Of a DNA stretch of 64,000 bases, positions 11,890 through 24,410 are shown piece by piece. Position numbers and translations under genes: made by a program. This DNA is from Areca catechu (Eukaryota; Streptophyta; Magnoliopsida; Arecales; Arecaceae): assembly GCA_021397845.1 (NCBI GenBank), contig CM038051.1:15400327-15464326 (forward strand), in the 5' to 3' direction. How positions within the stretch are numbered: position 1 is the stretch's first letter; the number at the start of each line of letters is the position of its first letter. Below the pieces are notes generated by a model. It saw nothing but the letters and a program-made list of their open reading frames with translations, did no database searches and had not been told where the DNA came from.

Positions 11890-13775
11890 GTTTTCCATGA
11901 TGGTTGCCGTCTTTCTCTCTTTCTTTTTGCCCCTTACTTTTGCTTTGCTTCACTTTCTTTTTTTGCTATCCATTTCATCTCCATCACTTTTTTTTTTTTT
12001 TTTTTTTGTTATGTAAAATGTGTAAATCCGAGTCTAGTGATCACCTAAGTTACGTGGTGGCATCTAGAAGCATATGGGAAACGGAGATGATAAGTTTTTA
12101 AGTTTTTCCTTGTGGTTTCTTAGAAGCTTGCCGATTCCGTGAAGAACAAGCATGGTGGTGAGTATTCTCCTTTGAACAATCTTACAAAAAAGACAATATG
12201 GTGAGTCGAGGATTGACCGGTGGATTAGCTTTCTCATTCACATCATGGATTGGAAGTCAAAGAATGGTTGTCTTGTGCAGTGCCCTTCACGCTAAAAGGA
12301 GTGTTTTATTGTTTTATTTTATATAAACGTTAATCCTTCTGCTTCAAGGTCCTGCTACTTGCTTTTTTTAAAAAAAAATAAATAAATCGGCGAGCAAGTT
12401 GTTTTAGTCCATCATATCTACGTGCAAAGCATACAAGTCCATGAGATAAGATGCGTCTGCTCTAACTTTTTATTCTACTTTTCGTTAAACATGTCAGCTC
12501 TAACTTTTTCTAAACCACTTTGGATAGCCATGATGGACTGGAGACGGCAGAAGTCCTCGTCTTGGACAAGAAAAGGAGAAAATGCTTAAATAAGCCAGAG
12601 GGGGAGATGGTAGTGGGGATATGACAACCAAACCAACCTTTGGCACCGCATGGTGGTGAAGGTCTTGTTTTACCACCATTTCATTGGTCATCCAACTTCT
12701 TACACCGCTAGCAAGTGCCACCGTTGTCGATATCGGCTCTCGATACTTGATATTTCAAATATTTCACGACCCCTGCCTTGCAAGGATCCATTAAAAATAA
12801 AAATTTGTCCCGTGTAAACATCAAAGTTACCAAACACAATGGTGATCATGATTGCGCAGATTAAAATGGAACAAAACGATGAACAAAATATTGATCGTTT
12901 CACAGAATTCAATAAATTGAGAAAAGAAGAGAGAAAAATAACTTTTTCTCCCACCGTGATGCTGAAAGTTTTAAACCTTGCAATGAAGAAGCTCTTCTGT
13001 TGCAACAACATGCAACCTCATGAATAAATATATAGCCACCTACCACCCAACCCACCCCCCACCCTCCCAAAATAAAATAAAATAAAACACATAAATAAAC
13101 ACGCAGAAGCTAACAGAACATAGAGCTAAAACACTAATCTGGACATATCCATTTATCCTTATCCATCACCTGCACAAACCCCAGCTGATTGGTACATAAA
13201 TGTAGTACCAGAGCATCCAAGAGCGGGTTGAACATAATCATCTTCTCCAAAAATAACAATTATTTGCTGCACGTCTGCAATCTGTGGACACTGCAGAAAA
13301 TTCATTTCTTAGGACATGGGTTCCAAAATTAACTTTTAAAATACAGCAATACGTTGTTCATGAGAATTCTGATGACCATACACTTCTCTTTTTGGTGCCA
13401 ATCTGGACAGTTCAAGTACATTCAATGAATATATTAACATTGCAGAACTGAAACAAATTCCACCTCCCGTCCATGTGTTAACCTTCTCCATAACCCAGAA
13501 AATTATCTGAGAGGCATCAGAACCCTTTAAAATCTCTCTATAATTTTTCCCAATGATTCTCTAGCTATAAAATCAGTTCCCCCATATTCATGAATATCTA
13601 AACCTGCATGAGTTAGAATGCGATTTAGGTGATACACCACTAATAAATTCAGCATGTATGCATCACCGTCCCAGATGTCAGCCAACATGACCACATAACG
13701 AGTTTCTCACCGTTTCTATGCGCATGGTCTGTCAATTCTCAATGTGAGATGCCTTTCGCATGGAAAAACCAACAT
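11890..13775. other. Intergenic region between Dof and CGL160 3' ends
   Basis: Convergent 3' flanks: the Dof gene ends at 11889 and CGL160 at 13776 on the other strand, so both 3' UTRs lie here. A poly-T run (about 11989-12007) lies 100 bp after the Dof stop. No further gene or mobile element was recognised; the ORF at 13011-12700 (minus) has no family features. Confidence 0.6.
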
Positions 13776-16700
13776 TCAAACTTGGGGCTTCTCGTCTACA
13801 TTCACATTCACAGCATCCTCCATTGCTTGGACAAAAGTGGCAACCTTATAGGTGAAAAAGCCGACAAGCATCGGTATCAGCTCCAGGTGCATGAAGCCAT
13901 GATCTGGTACTAATATCCTGCTTTCAAGGAGAAACTTTTAGATAGACAATTGAAGAACAAGAACCTCATTGCAAAGAAGGTACAGAAGACCATGTATTCA
14001 TATTTTTTTTAAAAAAGGCTAAAATTAAGGAACTAAATAAGTGGAAGATTACATATGACAAATTTTTTAAAGACTTAACCAGTTCATTTATTGAATGCAT
14101 TAACAAAGTCTTTCAGATGTACTTACTCATTCCATCGATTGTATATCATAACAAGTGCCACTGGAACCAATAGCCTTGGTTGCGCAACTGCTCCCCTGTA
14201 GACAAGTTCCTCAGTAAATCTTTTGAGCATTACAAACAATAGTTTTTGGTTTCTTCTTTTTATCTTTATACTAAACATAGCATGCTATAAATTCAAGAGT
14301 AAAACTCTTATATCCTCTTACAAGAACATGGAATCCAGAAACAAATAGTTGAGATATATTTATTCAGTGTTTCATAGCAAGAGATATCGCTTAATCACGT
14401 GTATGGCTTGAGGCAACCACACACACAAAATGCATGTCCTTTCGAGGGTCAACATTTAGATGTAACTAGCTGAATTCTTGTAACCAAACCATTACATCCA
14501 TCATTCATATTCTCATTTCTCAAACAGTCTTCACCAAGGCTTTGTACACTATGATACAAATTATCCTCCAGCTACATGATTAAGAAGTTAATTAAATTAT
14601 CTTGAGAAGAGGACTGGCCACATGTGATGAAGACTGCAGCATTCTTCATACGGATGGAGGCTCTCATTGTCATGAGATCAGAAGTGAAAAGTTTAGGCCT
14701 TATTAAACATTCAGTCATCTTTCAAGCAAAGATCTAGAAAACCCTGTTTAGCTTGGGGAAAGGGTATAAGAAGGGAGGGATGGAGGGGGGGGGGGGGGGG
14801 GGGGGGGGCCTAAAATAGATAGAATTACGTAGTCTTTCAACATGAAGTTAGCTCGTAAATAATTTAGAAGTAGAAAATACATACTTCACCATCCCTTTTG
14901 CCCCAGATGCCATGGAATCTACACTATTGCCAAGCAAGCGTATGTACACCAAAGAACCAAGCAGCCCTGCACCATAGCTGAAGGAAGAATAGAGCATCAA
15001 GTGCTTTGAAGAGAGTAAAGTTCTGAATCTTTTGCATACACTGATTTTATTTACGCAGGAAAAGAATTAAAAGATGGATACAAAGTAGACATGTCATTAA
15101 TACAATGAATATGGTGTCATGATGGGGAAAGAGGATGGGAGAAGTGGGGTGGGGTGGAAGCAACCACTATCAGATCCATGCATTATCTAGAATTTTATTT
15201 CATACAGTTTAGCCATGGGTTGTCAAAAAGACTGCAAAACACCCTTATTTCTTAAAATTGTAGATAAAATTTAAATAACAAGCAATTACAAAAAGTCCTA
15301 AAAGGTTGTCTGATTGATTTAAATAAAATATAAATGGCTTAATTACTAAATTGGTCCCCAAGGTTCAGGGTTATTTAATTGAGTCCCTAAGTTTTAATTT
15401 GTAACAATGTGGCCCTTGACTTTTTCAAATGATTCTAATATAATCTTTACCGTCAATTTTCCATTGGGAAGGAAATGGAACATGCTCTACTGGACTTTTT
15501 TTTGTTGACGGGTAGTTCAATGGCACATATGGATTGCAGAGAAACGTATTTGGAGAGAAAGTGCCACGTTGGGAGAGGCATTCCCGCCAAAAATAAAGGG
15601 GAAGGACCTATAAGAAAAGTTCACCGGCCACCTGCACCTTCTTCAGCCACTTGCATCTCCTTCAGCCCCCGGACCATCAACATCCTCTGCCCCATCCGTT
15701 GCATCGATCTCCTCGACCTCCTGCGAGCCATCCTTGACAAGTCGGCATGTCGTGAACCCATTGACATGAGCTCGGAAATAATTAAGATGACGAACAATGA
15801 AGTCATGCTGCCAGCACGACGTCGTCCGGGACCGGAGGGGAGATCGAGGAGACTTGGGAGCTGGTGAAGCAGGTGGCGGAGCTCGTCGGGGCCTTCAACA
15901 TTGCCGATTACATCAGCTTCTGCAAGAATTTGGACCTCCAGGGGCTGGGTAAGAGGGTGAGGGAAGTGCATCGAAGGTTCAATGCGTTGATGGAGAGGAT
16001 CATAAAAGGGAAGGAGGAAACGAGGAGGAAGGAGATGGGATGTGGGGGAGAGGACGAGGTGAAGGACTTGCTCGACATCTTGCTTGATGTGGCCGAGAAT
16101 GATGACTCAAAGATAAAGCTCGGTAGAGAGAACATCAAATGTTTCATCTTGGCATGTATGCATGCAGGCATGCCTTTTTTATTTCTTATGATTCTATTGT
16201 CCCGTACTTTTATTGCAGTATAATATTTGCAGCCCATGTATGCCAAAAAAAAATATAATTTCTCCTTCCCCGTTTGTGAATTAGATCGATGTTGAGGAAT
16301 TTGTTTGTGATCCTCTCTGTTAAATCTATATGTAAAGCCTTGACAAAGTGATTAGATTTTTGGTTTGCTTGGGTCTTATTATGCAAGAATTTTACCAAAA
16401 ATGCACACCTTCTGAAGTTATCTGTTTTTATGACCAAGAAACTGGGGCAATATTCCTTTTCTAGGTAAAAACTTACTGCAGGGAAATTGAGTAGGTGAAG
16501 CCCATGTCCAAGCAAGAGTTTATTGCATCTCTAAGAAGGTAGTGATATTACTTAGCCAACTGCTGGTGAGAGGATAAATAATGCAGATTCTTATCTAGTT
16601 ATTTTCTGTTGGGAAAAATTTCCAGAAAGAGCAGTGGTTTTCCAAGGGGAGCATCTATCTACAGAAGAGTGACAAGGTAAGACTCAACTTATAACAATAT

Positions 16701-19700
16701 GGTTGTTGTCAGGGAATCAGTATCATACCTACACATGATGCTAATTGCCATTGTTCATGTCCCATGATTTCATTTTAGGATGTGCATAATGACAGTGGCT
16801 TGCTGTGATTTGTTAGGCATCACCAACATGGGCACTGGCAAGCAAGGATAGGCCATGTTGCAGGCAACAAAGATCTCTACCTATGAACATTTTGTAAGCC
16901 TGATTCCAGAGTAAATTATCATGCATATTTTGATAGGGTCTAACTGAAATGTCATCATATACTGTGTTGATTGCAGCTTTTCATCTCTCTCTCTATATAT
17001 CTATCTATCTATCTCTATGTGTGCGTGCACGTGCATATTTTCCATTGGAAGTTATGTTTTTCCTTTTTTTTTTTTGGTTTTTTCTTTGTCTTGGTTTTGA
17101 GTTTCCCTTAATTATCATTGGTTCCCTCAGCCACAGAAGAAGAAGCTGCTGAGGCCTATGATGTTGCTGCAATCAAGTTCAGAGGTTCCAGTGATGTCAC
17201 CAACTTTGAGCTTGGTCAATATGATGTGGAAGCTATTGCACATACGGATCTACCCATCAGAGCATCTGCAAGGCAGATCAAGCAATCTCTTCAAGCCAGC
17301 AACAACCAGCTCTTTGAACTCACAGCAGCCAATTCTCATACCCTCTTCTGTCCTTCACAACCTCTTTCAGCTTCCTACTAGTTCTGGACCATCCGGCACC
17401 CTGAGCTGCTCCAGTATGGTGCTAACCGGGCCAGATGTATGAGGCCAGAGTCTCTGCTGGCTTGCTGCTCATGATCAAAATAGCAACCATAACAATCCAC
17501 CAATGGGGAGTGGCATTCTCCAGCTGACACACCTTGCACCTTCCAAGTAATCTTAAACTTTTAAATGTAGGTTGCTTGTGTGACCTTGGTGCTCGTATTT
17601 TGACCCCAGAGTGGCTGAGATGCAGCCCATGTATGCCAAAAAGAATTATAATTTCTCCCTCCCCCTTTGATGTTCTCTTTGCTGAGTTTCATCTCTGAGT
17701 CATCATTCCTGAACATGCAAAGGTGCTTGACAAAGCATCAATAGGGACCGTAGGGAACGAAGGTGAAGCCGGCAATGTCGTAGGTGAAGTGGCGGGCTGT
17801 GGCAGTCTAGGGGCAGTTCGAGATGGCAGTGTCGTGGGTCTTGAAGAGCTCGTGAGCAAGGTCTGGGGAGGATGTGATGTTACAGATGGTGGCGGGTGGT
17901 GAGGCAGTAGAGGATCTGGTAGACGGGGGGGGCAAAGGAGGTAAAATGGCTGATGAACAGCAGGACCAGTGAAAAACCTATAACTTTTCTTATAGGTCCT
18001 TTCCCTTTATTTTTGGCGAGGATGCCTCTCCCAACATGATACTTTCCCTCCAAAATCGCTTCACTGCAATCCATATGTGCCATTGAATTGCCACGTCAAC
18101 AAAAAAAAGACGACCAGCAGAGCATGTTCCATTTCCTTCCCCACGGAAAACTGACGGTAAGGATTATATTGAAATCATTTGAAAAAGTCAAGGGCTACAT
18201 TGACACAAATTAAAACGTAGGGACTCAATTAGTTTTAGCCCTAAACCTTGGGGACCAATTTAGTAATTAAGCCAAATATGAATATATACAAATATTTCAT
18301 TCACCACATATCTCTTGCATTCATTCTTGAAAATTAAATCATTCACCATACATTCAAATATTTATGTATATTTGAACAATTCACAAATAATGGCTTGGCC
18401 ATAAATCTCAAGTATACAATTATTTAATAAGTTACTTTGTTTTTGTTGTCATTGAGCCTATCATGTTGTTTTCTGTGAATGCTTATAGACAGATAGATCG
18501 ATCATTTTACATCTTTCAGATTTCGCTTTTAATAATTTAAAAGTTTATTTAATGGTGGAACTACTGCATTGATTTTGAGTTGCAATTGTTTCCCTTATTT
18601 GTCATTGTTGAATACCAAACCTATGTTTATGCATCTGGTAATGTGTACCATAAAACACCACGTCAAATAAAACTAAATATGTTCTAAAGCTTTATCCAAT
18701 CACAGATCTTATTTCTTCTATATTCAACTCCTACTCTATTGGTAAATTGTCTTGATTGCTCGTTTTGTCATCTCAAGATGCATGCTATTCCAAAGGAAGA
18801 GTTATAGTTGAACTAATTATCAATAGTGATTGAAAAAAATAACATGGAAATGTGCAAGAGTTGCTAAGGAGGCTTTGCAAGGAGAGCGGCTGGGATTTTG
18901 TGTCAACAATTTTTAAAAAAATGTGGAACATGTACCTTTTAACTAGACATACACAGAGAGATGCATATACAGAGATAGAGAGAGGAGAGGGAGAATCCTT
19001 AATAAGGAAAATTGCAATGAAAGATTCATAGCCAACCTCCACCAATTGGGAGAAGGTTTGTTGGTGCTTGATACTCAGAGCTGACTTCAGTGTCCTCTAC
19101 CAACTATTTATATGGTATATCGTCAATCCTCTAAGAGAAGTAGCAAAAGTACACTAGTAAGTGGCATGATGGCTAATGAATTCACAGATGTTTGAGAGGT
19201 CATGGTCAATGTGGCTTTGGAGGAATTTTAAAGAAAAACCTTGACATGCACATGATATTTATAGCCTGTGGAATTCATAGAGACAATTCATCCTAAAGTT
19301 AGATCACCACTCCTATATCAACTTTATGTCCCACCATGTTGCCTAGCTCCTTCTAAGTTGCAAGATAAATGCAGTCAAAGATTTACCCTAGAAATAAAGT
19401 TTTACCTTGACTACCTGATTTCGAGACCCAAATGTCATCGAACCCCTATGTCGGTAGATTGAAGATTGTCACACTCTTAACCAAAAAGGAATACAACCCA
19501 GATTCTAAAAGGGAGGACCTAGTATAAGTAGAGGACTTAGCATCAGTCTGTTATTGCTTCATGAAAGCAAAAAGTGTTTAAAGCCCTACTTTCATGATTC
19601 TTATTTATTTTCTGTGAGAGGCCCAAGTTGAATGGATTGAAGGAATTGCTTCCTTCTCTCTCTAGTTGGATTGAATAGTAAATTTAAAATGCAATATATC

Positions 19701-21511
19701 AATATCCATTGTTAAAACAACTGAATGTGAGAAAGAAAAAGAAAAAGAAAAAACTCTAGGAAGGAAACCCCTATAGAAATTCTACAAGTTTGTTTTTGGA
19801 AAGAAAAGAAAAACTCAATACAACACAATACTCCCAGGCCTACCTAGCTGCAGTTTCAGGAGAGTAAGAAAAGTACGCTGAGACAACACCGATGCCACCA
19901 ATACCCAAAGTGAGGAGTTGCAGCTTCCATTTTAGCTGTAATAAGGAGAAAGAAAAAAAGCCATATATGTCAATTGCTGGAAAATTGCCATATAGTATGT
20001 ATGGTGAAATAGGATGTGATCTCCTTACTATCTGGAATTACTTTCTGAAATCCGACTCTCACAGATAATTGAGGGGAGAAAATTTTAAAAATATAATAAA
20101 TTAAATAATTTCATCAACTCAATATAAATAAAATAAAAGATCAAAGAGGGGTTTCGTGTCACTGTAGTAGATCGAAAATTTAGGGAAAAAGAGGATACCT
20201 TGAGATACTGTTCCCTTGCCTGAGCTGCCAACATCTTGGGATCCCCCCTCTCCCTCCTTGATTCCCGTAGCACAACATCCTACAACAAAACAAACATCTT
20301 GCGCTCAATGATCATTGGCAATGAATTCTCCACCTATGCCATAGAGTACAAGAATCAACTTAAAATCTAATATATTTGAAATTGTTATGAGAATCACAGA
20401 ATACAAGATCAAAAATTATCAAAAAAAAAAATCCAACCTTGTACAAACCATAAAGTCATCAGTGCAAATCCAAATTTCAAGCATAACAATAGCATGCACG
20501 TCATTCAAATTGGATTGGAAGTTCCAACGTAGATACTGGCTAGTAATGACTTACACTGCCTCCGGTGGCGGCCTTAGTTGCACGGTCCCACTTTGCTTGC
20601 TCCCTCCTTGTTGGCACAAATCTCCATCTTGGAGATGAGGCATCATTCAGGGTCTAGATAGAAAATTTTGAATTTAGTTCCACGATTTTAAAAGATTTAA
20701 ACTCAACGGCTCAAAAATTTTTCAAAAACCAAAGGCAATTCTGAGGTTCATATGCGGTAATAATCACAGGACAAACAGCTTACTTCAGTGGCAGAGATGC
20801 CACGCCTTGCAGCCTCCACCTGTTGCTCCAATACTGGCTTCGGTGGCGGCCTCAGCTCTTTGCTCAGATCAATTTCCACACTATAATTCCCCAATAAACC
20901 AATTAATATGAGCATGTGACCCAAAGGGGAGACTTTTTTTAGCTATATAACAAAATAATTGAACAAATTGTTCCCCCGGGAAAACAAAAAAAAAAAGAAA
21001 AGAAAATAGAAATGGATTGAAAAAAACAAACGAACCTATCAAGGCTCATGGATCGGTTAAGGCTCAAAAAGCCCGAGCTTTGCTCCTCCTGCTTCATTAA
21101 AATAAATATATATAGAAATTAGAAGCCAAGAAAACCCTAGGGGAAGATAATATTTTGGTGATGGGAGATGAGAGATACTACGGGAAGAGGGAAATTGGGG
21201 GTGGCTTTGTCTTCTCGGAGGAGGCGCTGCATGCGGCCGAGGAAGTCCTTGTTCCAGATGAAATCGTCGGTGGCGGTGACGGGATCCTCGTCGCCTCTGC
21301 CACCCCAGTACTTGCGAAGCTTGGTGGTGGTCGGAGGGCCGCCGTACTCCCCCGGAGCGACGCCGGTGGACCATTTGAGGGGCTTCTTCTTGGGGAGCAC
21401 CACCTTGGTCTGGCGCGGCGACGGGACGGAGAGGGAGGGGTCATCGGAGGCCGGCACCGCTGTCGATCGAATGGCGGTGCGGCAGGCAGCAGCGGCGGTT
21501 ACGATGGCCAT
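13776..21511 (-). CDS. CGL160: CGL160, chloroplast ATP synthase (CF1Fo) assembly factor
   Basis: Nine minus-strand exons: 21511-21182, 21088-21036, 20880-20784, 20653-20555, 20279-20199, 19935-19844, 14977-14885, 14195-14127 and 13917-13776. All introns are GT-AG; the joined frame is open for 351 aa, against about 350 for Arabidopsis CGL160 as I recall it. The N-terminus (about 1-40) resembles a plastid transit peptide. It is followed by the family signature KWSTGVAPGEYGGPPTTTKL in exon 1, DFIWNKDFLGRM, the RWRFVPTRREQAKWDRATKA block in exon 4, and an AtpI-like membrane domain in exons 6-9 with hydrophobic segments (LLTLGIGGIGVVSAYFSY, LLVPVALVMIYNRW, HLELIPMLVGFFTYK). The known protein sits in thylakoids and helps assemble the c-ring and couple CF1 to CFo. 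Intron 6 (4.9 kb) hosts a Pack-MULE. In-frame ATGs upstream of 21511 were rejected because the family begins MAI. Confidence 0.93.
14785..14808. repeat. Poly-G homopolymer in CGL160 intron 7
   Basis: A run of 24 G on the plus strand. Its length is likely imprecise in any assembly. Confidence 0.9.
15336..15621 (+). repeat. Left terminal inverted repeat of Pack-MULE
   Basis: About 286 bp, from GGCTTAATTACTAAATTGG to AAGAAAAGTT. It pairs over its whole length with 18273-17982, with scattered mismatches and a few indels. Confidence 0.9.
15640..16165 (+). pseudogene. Captured CYP93-like cytochrome P450 fragment, middle part
   Basis: The best block, 15864-16160, reads VKQVAELVGAFNIADYISFC, then NLDLQGLGKRVREVHRRFN, and further on DLLDILLDVAENDDSKIKL and ENIKCFILA. 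This is the segment between helices F and I of plant P450s of the CYP93 type. Upstream (about 15770-15815) SSEIIKMTNNEVM matches the preceding P450 region, but a frameshift separates the two near 15815-15860. The heme-binding Cys region and the I-helix oxygen-binding motif are absent. It is a gene fragment carried by the MULE. Subfamily naming is from memory of the family pattern and should be treated as approximate. Confidence 0.78.
16227..16275 (+). repeat. Direct repeat copy A inside Pack-MULE
   Basis: GCAGCCCATGTATGCCAAAA and about 25 following bases recur at 17622-17668 in the same orientation with a few differences. The two copies bracket the AP2-like fragment. Confidence 0.8.
16639..17390 (+). 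pseudogene. Captured AP2/AINTEGUMENTA-like gene fragment with introns
   Basis: Three blocks resemble consecutive exons of an AP2-domain gene. The first, 16639-16676, is degenerate and ends before a GTAAG donor. The second, 16817-16893, encodes HHQHGHWQARIGHVAGNKDL followed by YL, with a stop where the family has Gly. The third, 17131-17390, encodes ATEEEAAEAYDVAAIKFRG and then VTNFELGQYDVEAI. GT and AG sites remain at the expected positions, so the capture was from genomic DNA, not from mRNA. The pattern fits the second AP2 repeat of AINTEGUMENTA-like factors. The premature stop and missing flanks make a functional protein unlikely. Confidence 0.82.
17622..17668 (+). repeat. Direct repeat copy B inside Pack-MULE
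   Basis: Second copy of the segment at 16227-16275. Confidence 0.8.
17700..17965 (-). pseudogene. Captured CYP93-like P450 fragment, N-terminal part
   Basis: On the minus strand, about 17915-17715 reads SPDLAHELFKTHDTAISN, a stop, then HFTYDIAGFTFVPYGPY. This matches the P450 region around helices B to C, where plant families have a KTHD motif and an APYGPYWR motif. It lies upstream, in the protein, of the fragment at 15640-16165 but is in the opposite orientation, so the captured P450 was rearranged. In-frame stops make it non-coding. Confidence 0.72.
17982..18273 (-). repeat. Right terminal inverted repeat of Pack-MULE
   Basis: Reverse-complement partner of 15336-15621, ending GTAATTAAGCC. 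Confidence 0.9.
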
Positions 21512-24410
21512 CGATGGTGGGGAATGCGGACGGGCTGCCGAACCTCCTAATCGCCAGTAAATATCGAACGAATTGAGGCACCGACTTCCGCCAGCCCGAC
21601 TCGATACTCTCCTGGCCACCCGTTTGTTACGAGGGTGTGTATGTGGGTGGCTTTAGGACGTGGCCGGCTAAGAATTAGGCTATAGATATCTGGGTGAAGG
21701 GCTGATCCCGCGTTCCGTCCTGTGTACCCATTTCATCTCACTGATATTAGATAGAAACTCCAAAGCAATATCTAGCCCGTGAGGCTCTGCAACGGTCAAT
21801 TATGCTGTTGTGATTTAAATAAATCTCATTTAATTTATTTATAGCTGAAATAAACCGCATCATATTTTCAAATTACTTAAACAATAGAAACTAATTTGGA
21901 GGATAACTTGTATTTATATTATTTTTAATTAAACGTATAATTGAATTGAGCTGAATGGAATAGCTAAAAGCTCAAAATTGATCGGATTCAAAATACTTAG
22001 ATTTGAAACCTAACTAAAACATGAACTGAGTCTAAATATTCTAAGCTTAAGCTCAATTTGATTAAAAAAAATTAAGATCGGCTTAACTCTATTCAAAAAT
22101 TGAACTCGGACTGGAACTTGAATTTGAATCTTAGCTTATAAATGTTTAATATATATATTAAATAAAAAATATTATTAAAATATATATATATTTGAATAGA
22201 TTTGTGAGTTTTTAAATTGAGTATCTTGCTATCCAAGCTCAATTCATAAAGCTATTCAAGCTATCCAAGTCCAATAATAGCCAAGTTATTTAAACTTGGA
22301 TTTGAATTGAGTTTAAAAAGCTCGTAAGAAGTTCAATTTTTTTACACCTCTATTTCTGACAACCATGCATGCCATGCTTTGGTAACCCATGAATTATTAA
22401 AATCGATAAGCAAACATCTTTATTTACAATTTATCGTAAAAGATGATGAAAAAGAGAAGGTTTGATGCCAAGAATGATGTAATATCTAAGATCTATCTAT
22501 ATCAATCACTCTGTAGATAGAAGAAAACATTTTACCCAATAATCTTAAAATGGATAATAGCAACCTTGTCGGCAATCACCATTCAATGCAGGAGATGACA
22601 CTAATCCCATTTTTTTATTGTACATAATGTTAGTATCATTATCACCTCTAATAAAAGATGGACCATGATTACATCTTTTATGCAAAGAGAAGGATTTACC
22701 TTCTTTTTATACAAAGTCACCGTTGAATCATAAAATAGCCAACTCTATATAGATATGGAGAAATGAATGAAGAAATTTCAATTGCTTTGAGATCTATGCA
22801 GAACATGATCAAATAGCCGATACTATCAAAAAGATTAATCATGTAAAAGATATTGCCTGGACCTATCGATGACGGCATGTTTAAGCAAGAGGAAACATGA
22901 GACACTAAGTATCACATTTTAGCCATCCATCATTTCGTGGGGTAATGTGCTTGACTTGGTCAATAGAAATGGCCGTTCCATGGTATTTTTCACTTGCACA
23001 TGCATCTATGATTGGCACTCCAATGCATGATACAGTCTCAAACCCCAAAAATATCAAAGATAATGTGCAACATATAATCTCAAAAGTAAATACGTGGAAG
23101 ATCACTTCATAAGATGAGTATGGCTAACGCTGTCAGCAGGTCCAAGTCAAGTTTGATTATATATCCCTGCCACTTATGGTACTTATTAGATTCGGATCCA
23201 AATTCAAACCTGATTTAAACTTTATACATGCCAATATCGGATCAAAGAAAAAGGATGGGTATCAAGCCAAATTTGGCTAGAAATTGAATACCCGACAAGT
23301 TATTAAGCTACTCATTTAAATTTTTAAAATCATTTAATATACTCAAAATACCATCTAATGAACTCTATAAATATAAAAGTCCCAAAAAAAAAAAAAAAAA
23401 AACAAGATTATGTCTACAAGAGAGCATCCATTCAACTATAACTTTTATTACTTTAGGGACCCATGCGATCTAAAGTTGTAAGGAATGAAAGTGACCTACA
23501 ATAATCAAACTCTATATAGTTCTAAACTGCAGCAAATTTATGATAGAAGAAAAATACTACAATAGATGATATGGATAAAAATAGATGGGTTACTATTTCA
23601 CTTCTTTTTAAGCATAAATTGATAGATACCCCCAATATATATATATATATTATGTATGAATGATATACATATATATATTATATATAGGATTTAACTGAAA
23701 TTTAAGTATGGATTTATCCATATTCAAACCCAAATCCAGTAAAACTTCGTATCTAATTTTGGAACTCAAACCCAACTGGAGAGTTTATTGGATTTAGCTT
23801 ATGTATCCAAATCCTTTTAAGTTTCGCAAGGTTTGATTCTGCCAGACGTTAGCTTTCGAGGGATAGAAAAGATGACAGGAAAATAAGGATCGGCCCCTCC
23901 CAATCTTTTAAAAAAGTAATTAATTAATTAAATCAATAAAAAAATATTTAAGTATTATTATTTGTGAATCTAGTTGATGTTATATTGTTGTATCGCCGGT
24001 CAGCTGCTATGCGAGACCTGCGCTGCGAAGTGGTCCACCCAGCTTTGCTGGCATGGGAAAACGAGGCCTCACGCCGTATCCAGCTCTCAAGGCGCCCGCG
24101 GCTACGGCGAGCTTAGAATGCAATGCGTCGGAGAAACGCGTTCTTTTCACGCTCGTCCTATCCACTTAACCTCCGACTGATGCACCGATGCCCGTCAGAT
24201 CTTCATCTCTCAGAATCCAAGCGCGGCGAAACCGTAAATTCGGGAAACGCCAGGGGCGGCTCTCAATCCACGTCCGCTGCTCATTTCCGCTCTCCTTTCC
24301 GCCGTCCCCACTTCCATCGACGTCGCGAGTCAGGAGCTCAGAGACGAGGAAGCGAGAAGAGAGCGAGAGGGAGAGATCGGGATCAAGGTAGAGCTCGGAT
24401 CTGATCGGCA
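21512..24410. other. Divergent intergenic region between CGL160 and the 14-3-3 gene
   Basis: The two start codons face away from each other, 2.9 kb apart, so both promoters lie here. Two blocks of low-complexity family repeats were seen, at about 21940-22340 (AAGCTCAAATTG-like motifs) and 23150-23860 (repeated CCAAATCC and TTCAAACC motifs), perhaps old MITEs. No third gene was recognised. The GC-rich last 250 bp is the presumed 14-3-3 5' UTR. Confidence 0.55.

Larger units (their letters stand above)
15336..18273. mobile_element. Pack-MULE with two captured genes, in CGL160 intron 6
   Basis: About 290-bp terminal inverted repeats (15336-15621 and 17982-18273) start GGCTTAATTACTAAATTGGT and end in its reverse complement. 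The flanks are AAATATAAAT (15326-15335) and AAATATGAAT (18274-18283), a 10-bp duplication with one mismatch. Long inverted repeats with 9-11 bp target duplications are the hallmark of Mutator-like elements. No transposase was found. The body holds fragments of a CYP93-like P450 (in two opposite orientations) and of an AP2/AINTEGUMENTA-like gene with its introns, so it is a gene-capturing non-autonomous MULE. It lies in a host intron without touching an exon. Confidence 0.88.

Noticed and set aside
11305..11898. 197-codon minus-strand ORF opposite the Dof gene
   Set aside because: Antisense shadow of GC-rich coding sequence with no features.
21512..21619. N-terminal extension of CGL160 from an upstream ATG
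   Set aside because: The family starts MAI followed by a transit peptide; the extension has no counterpart and probably is 5' UTR.
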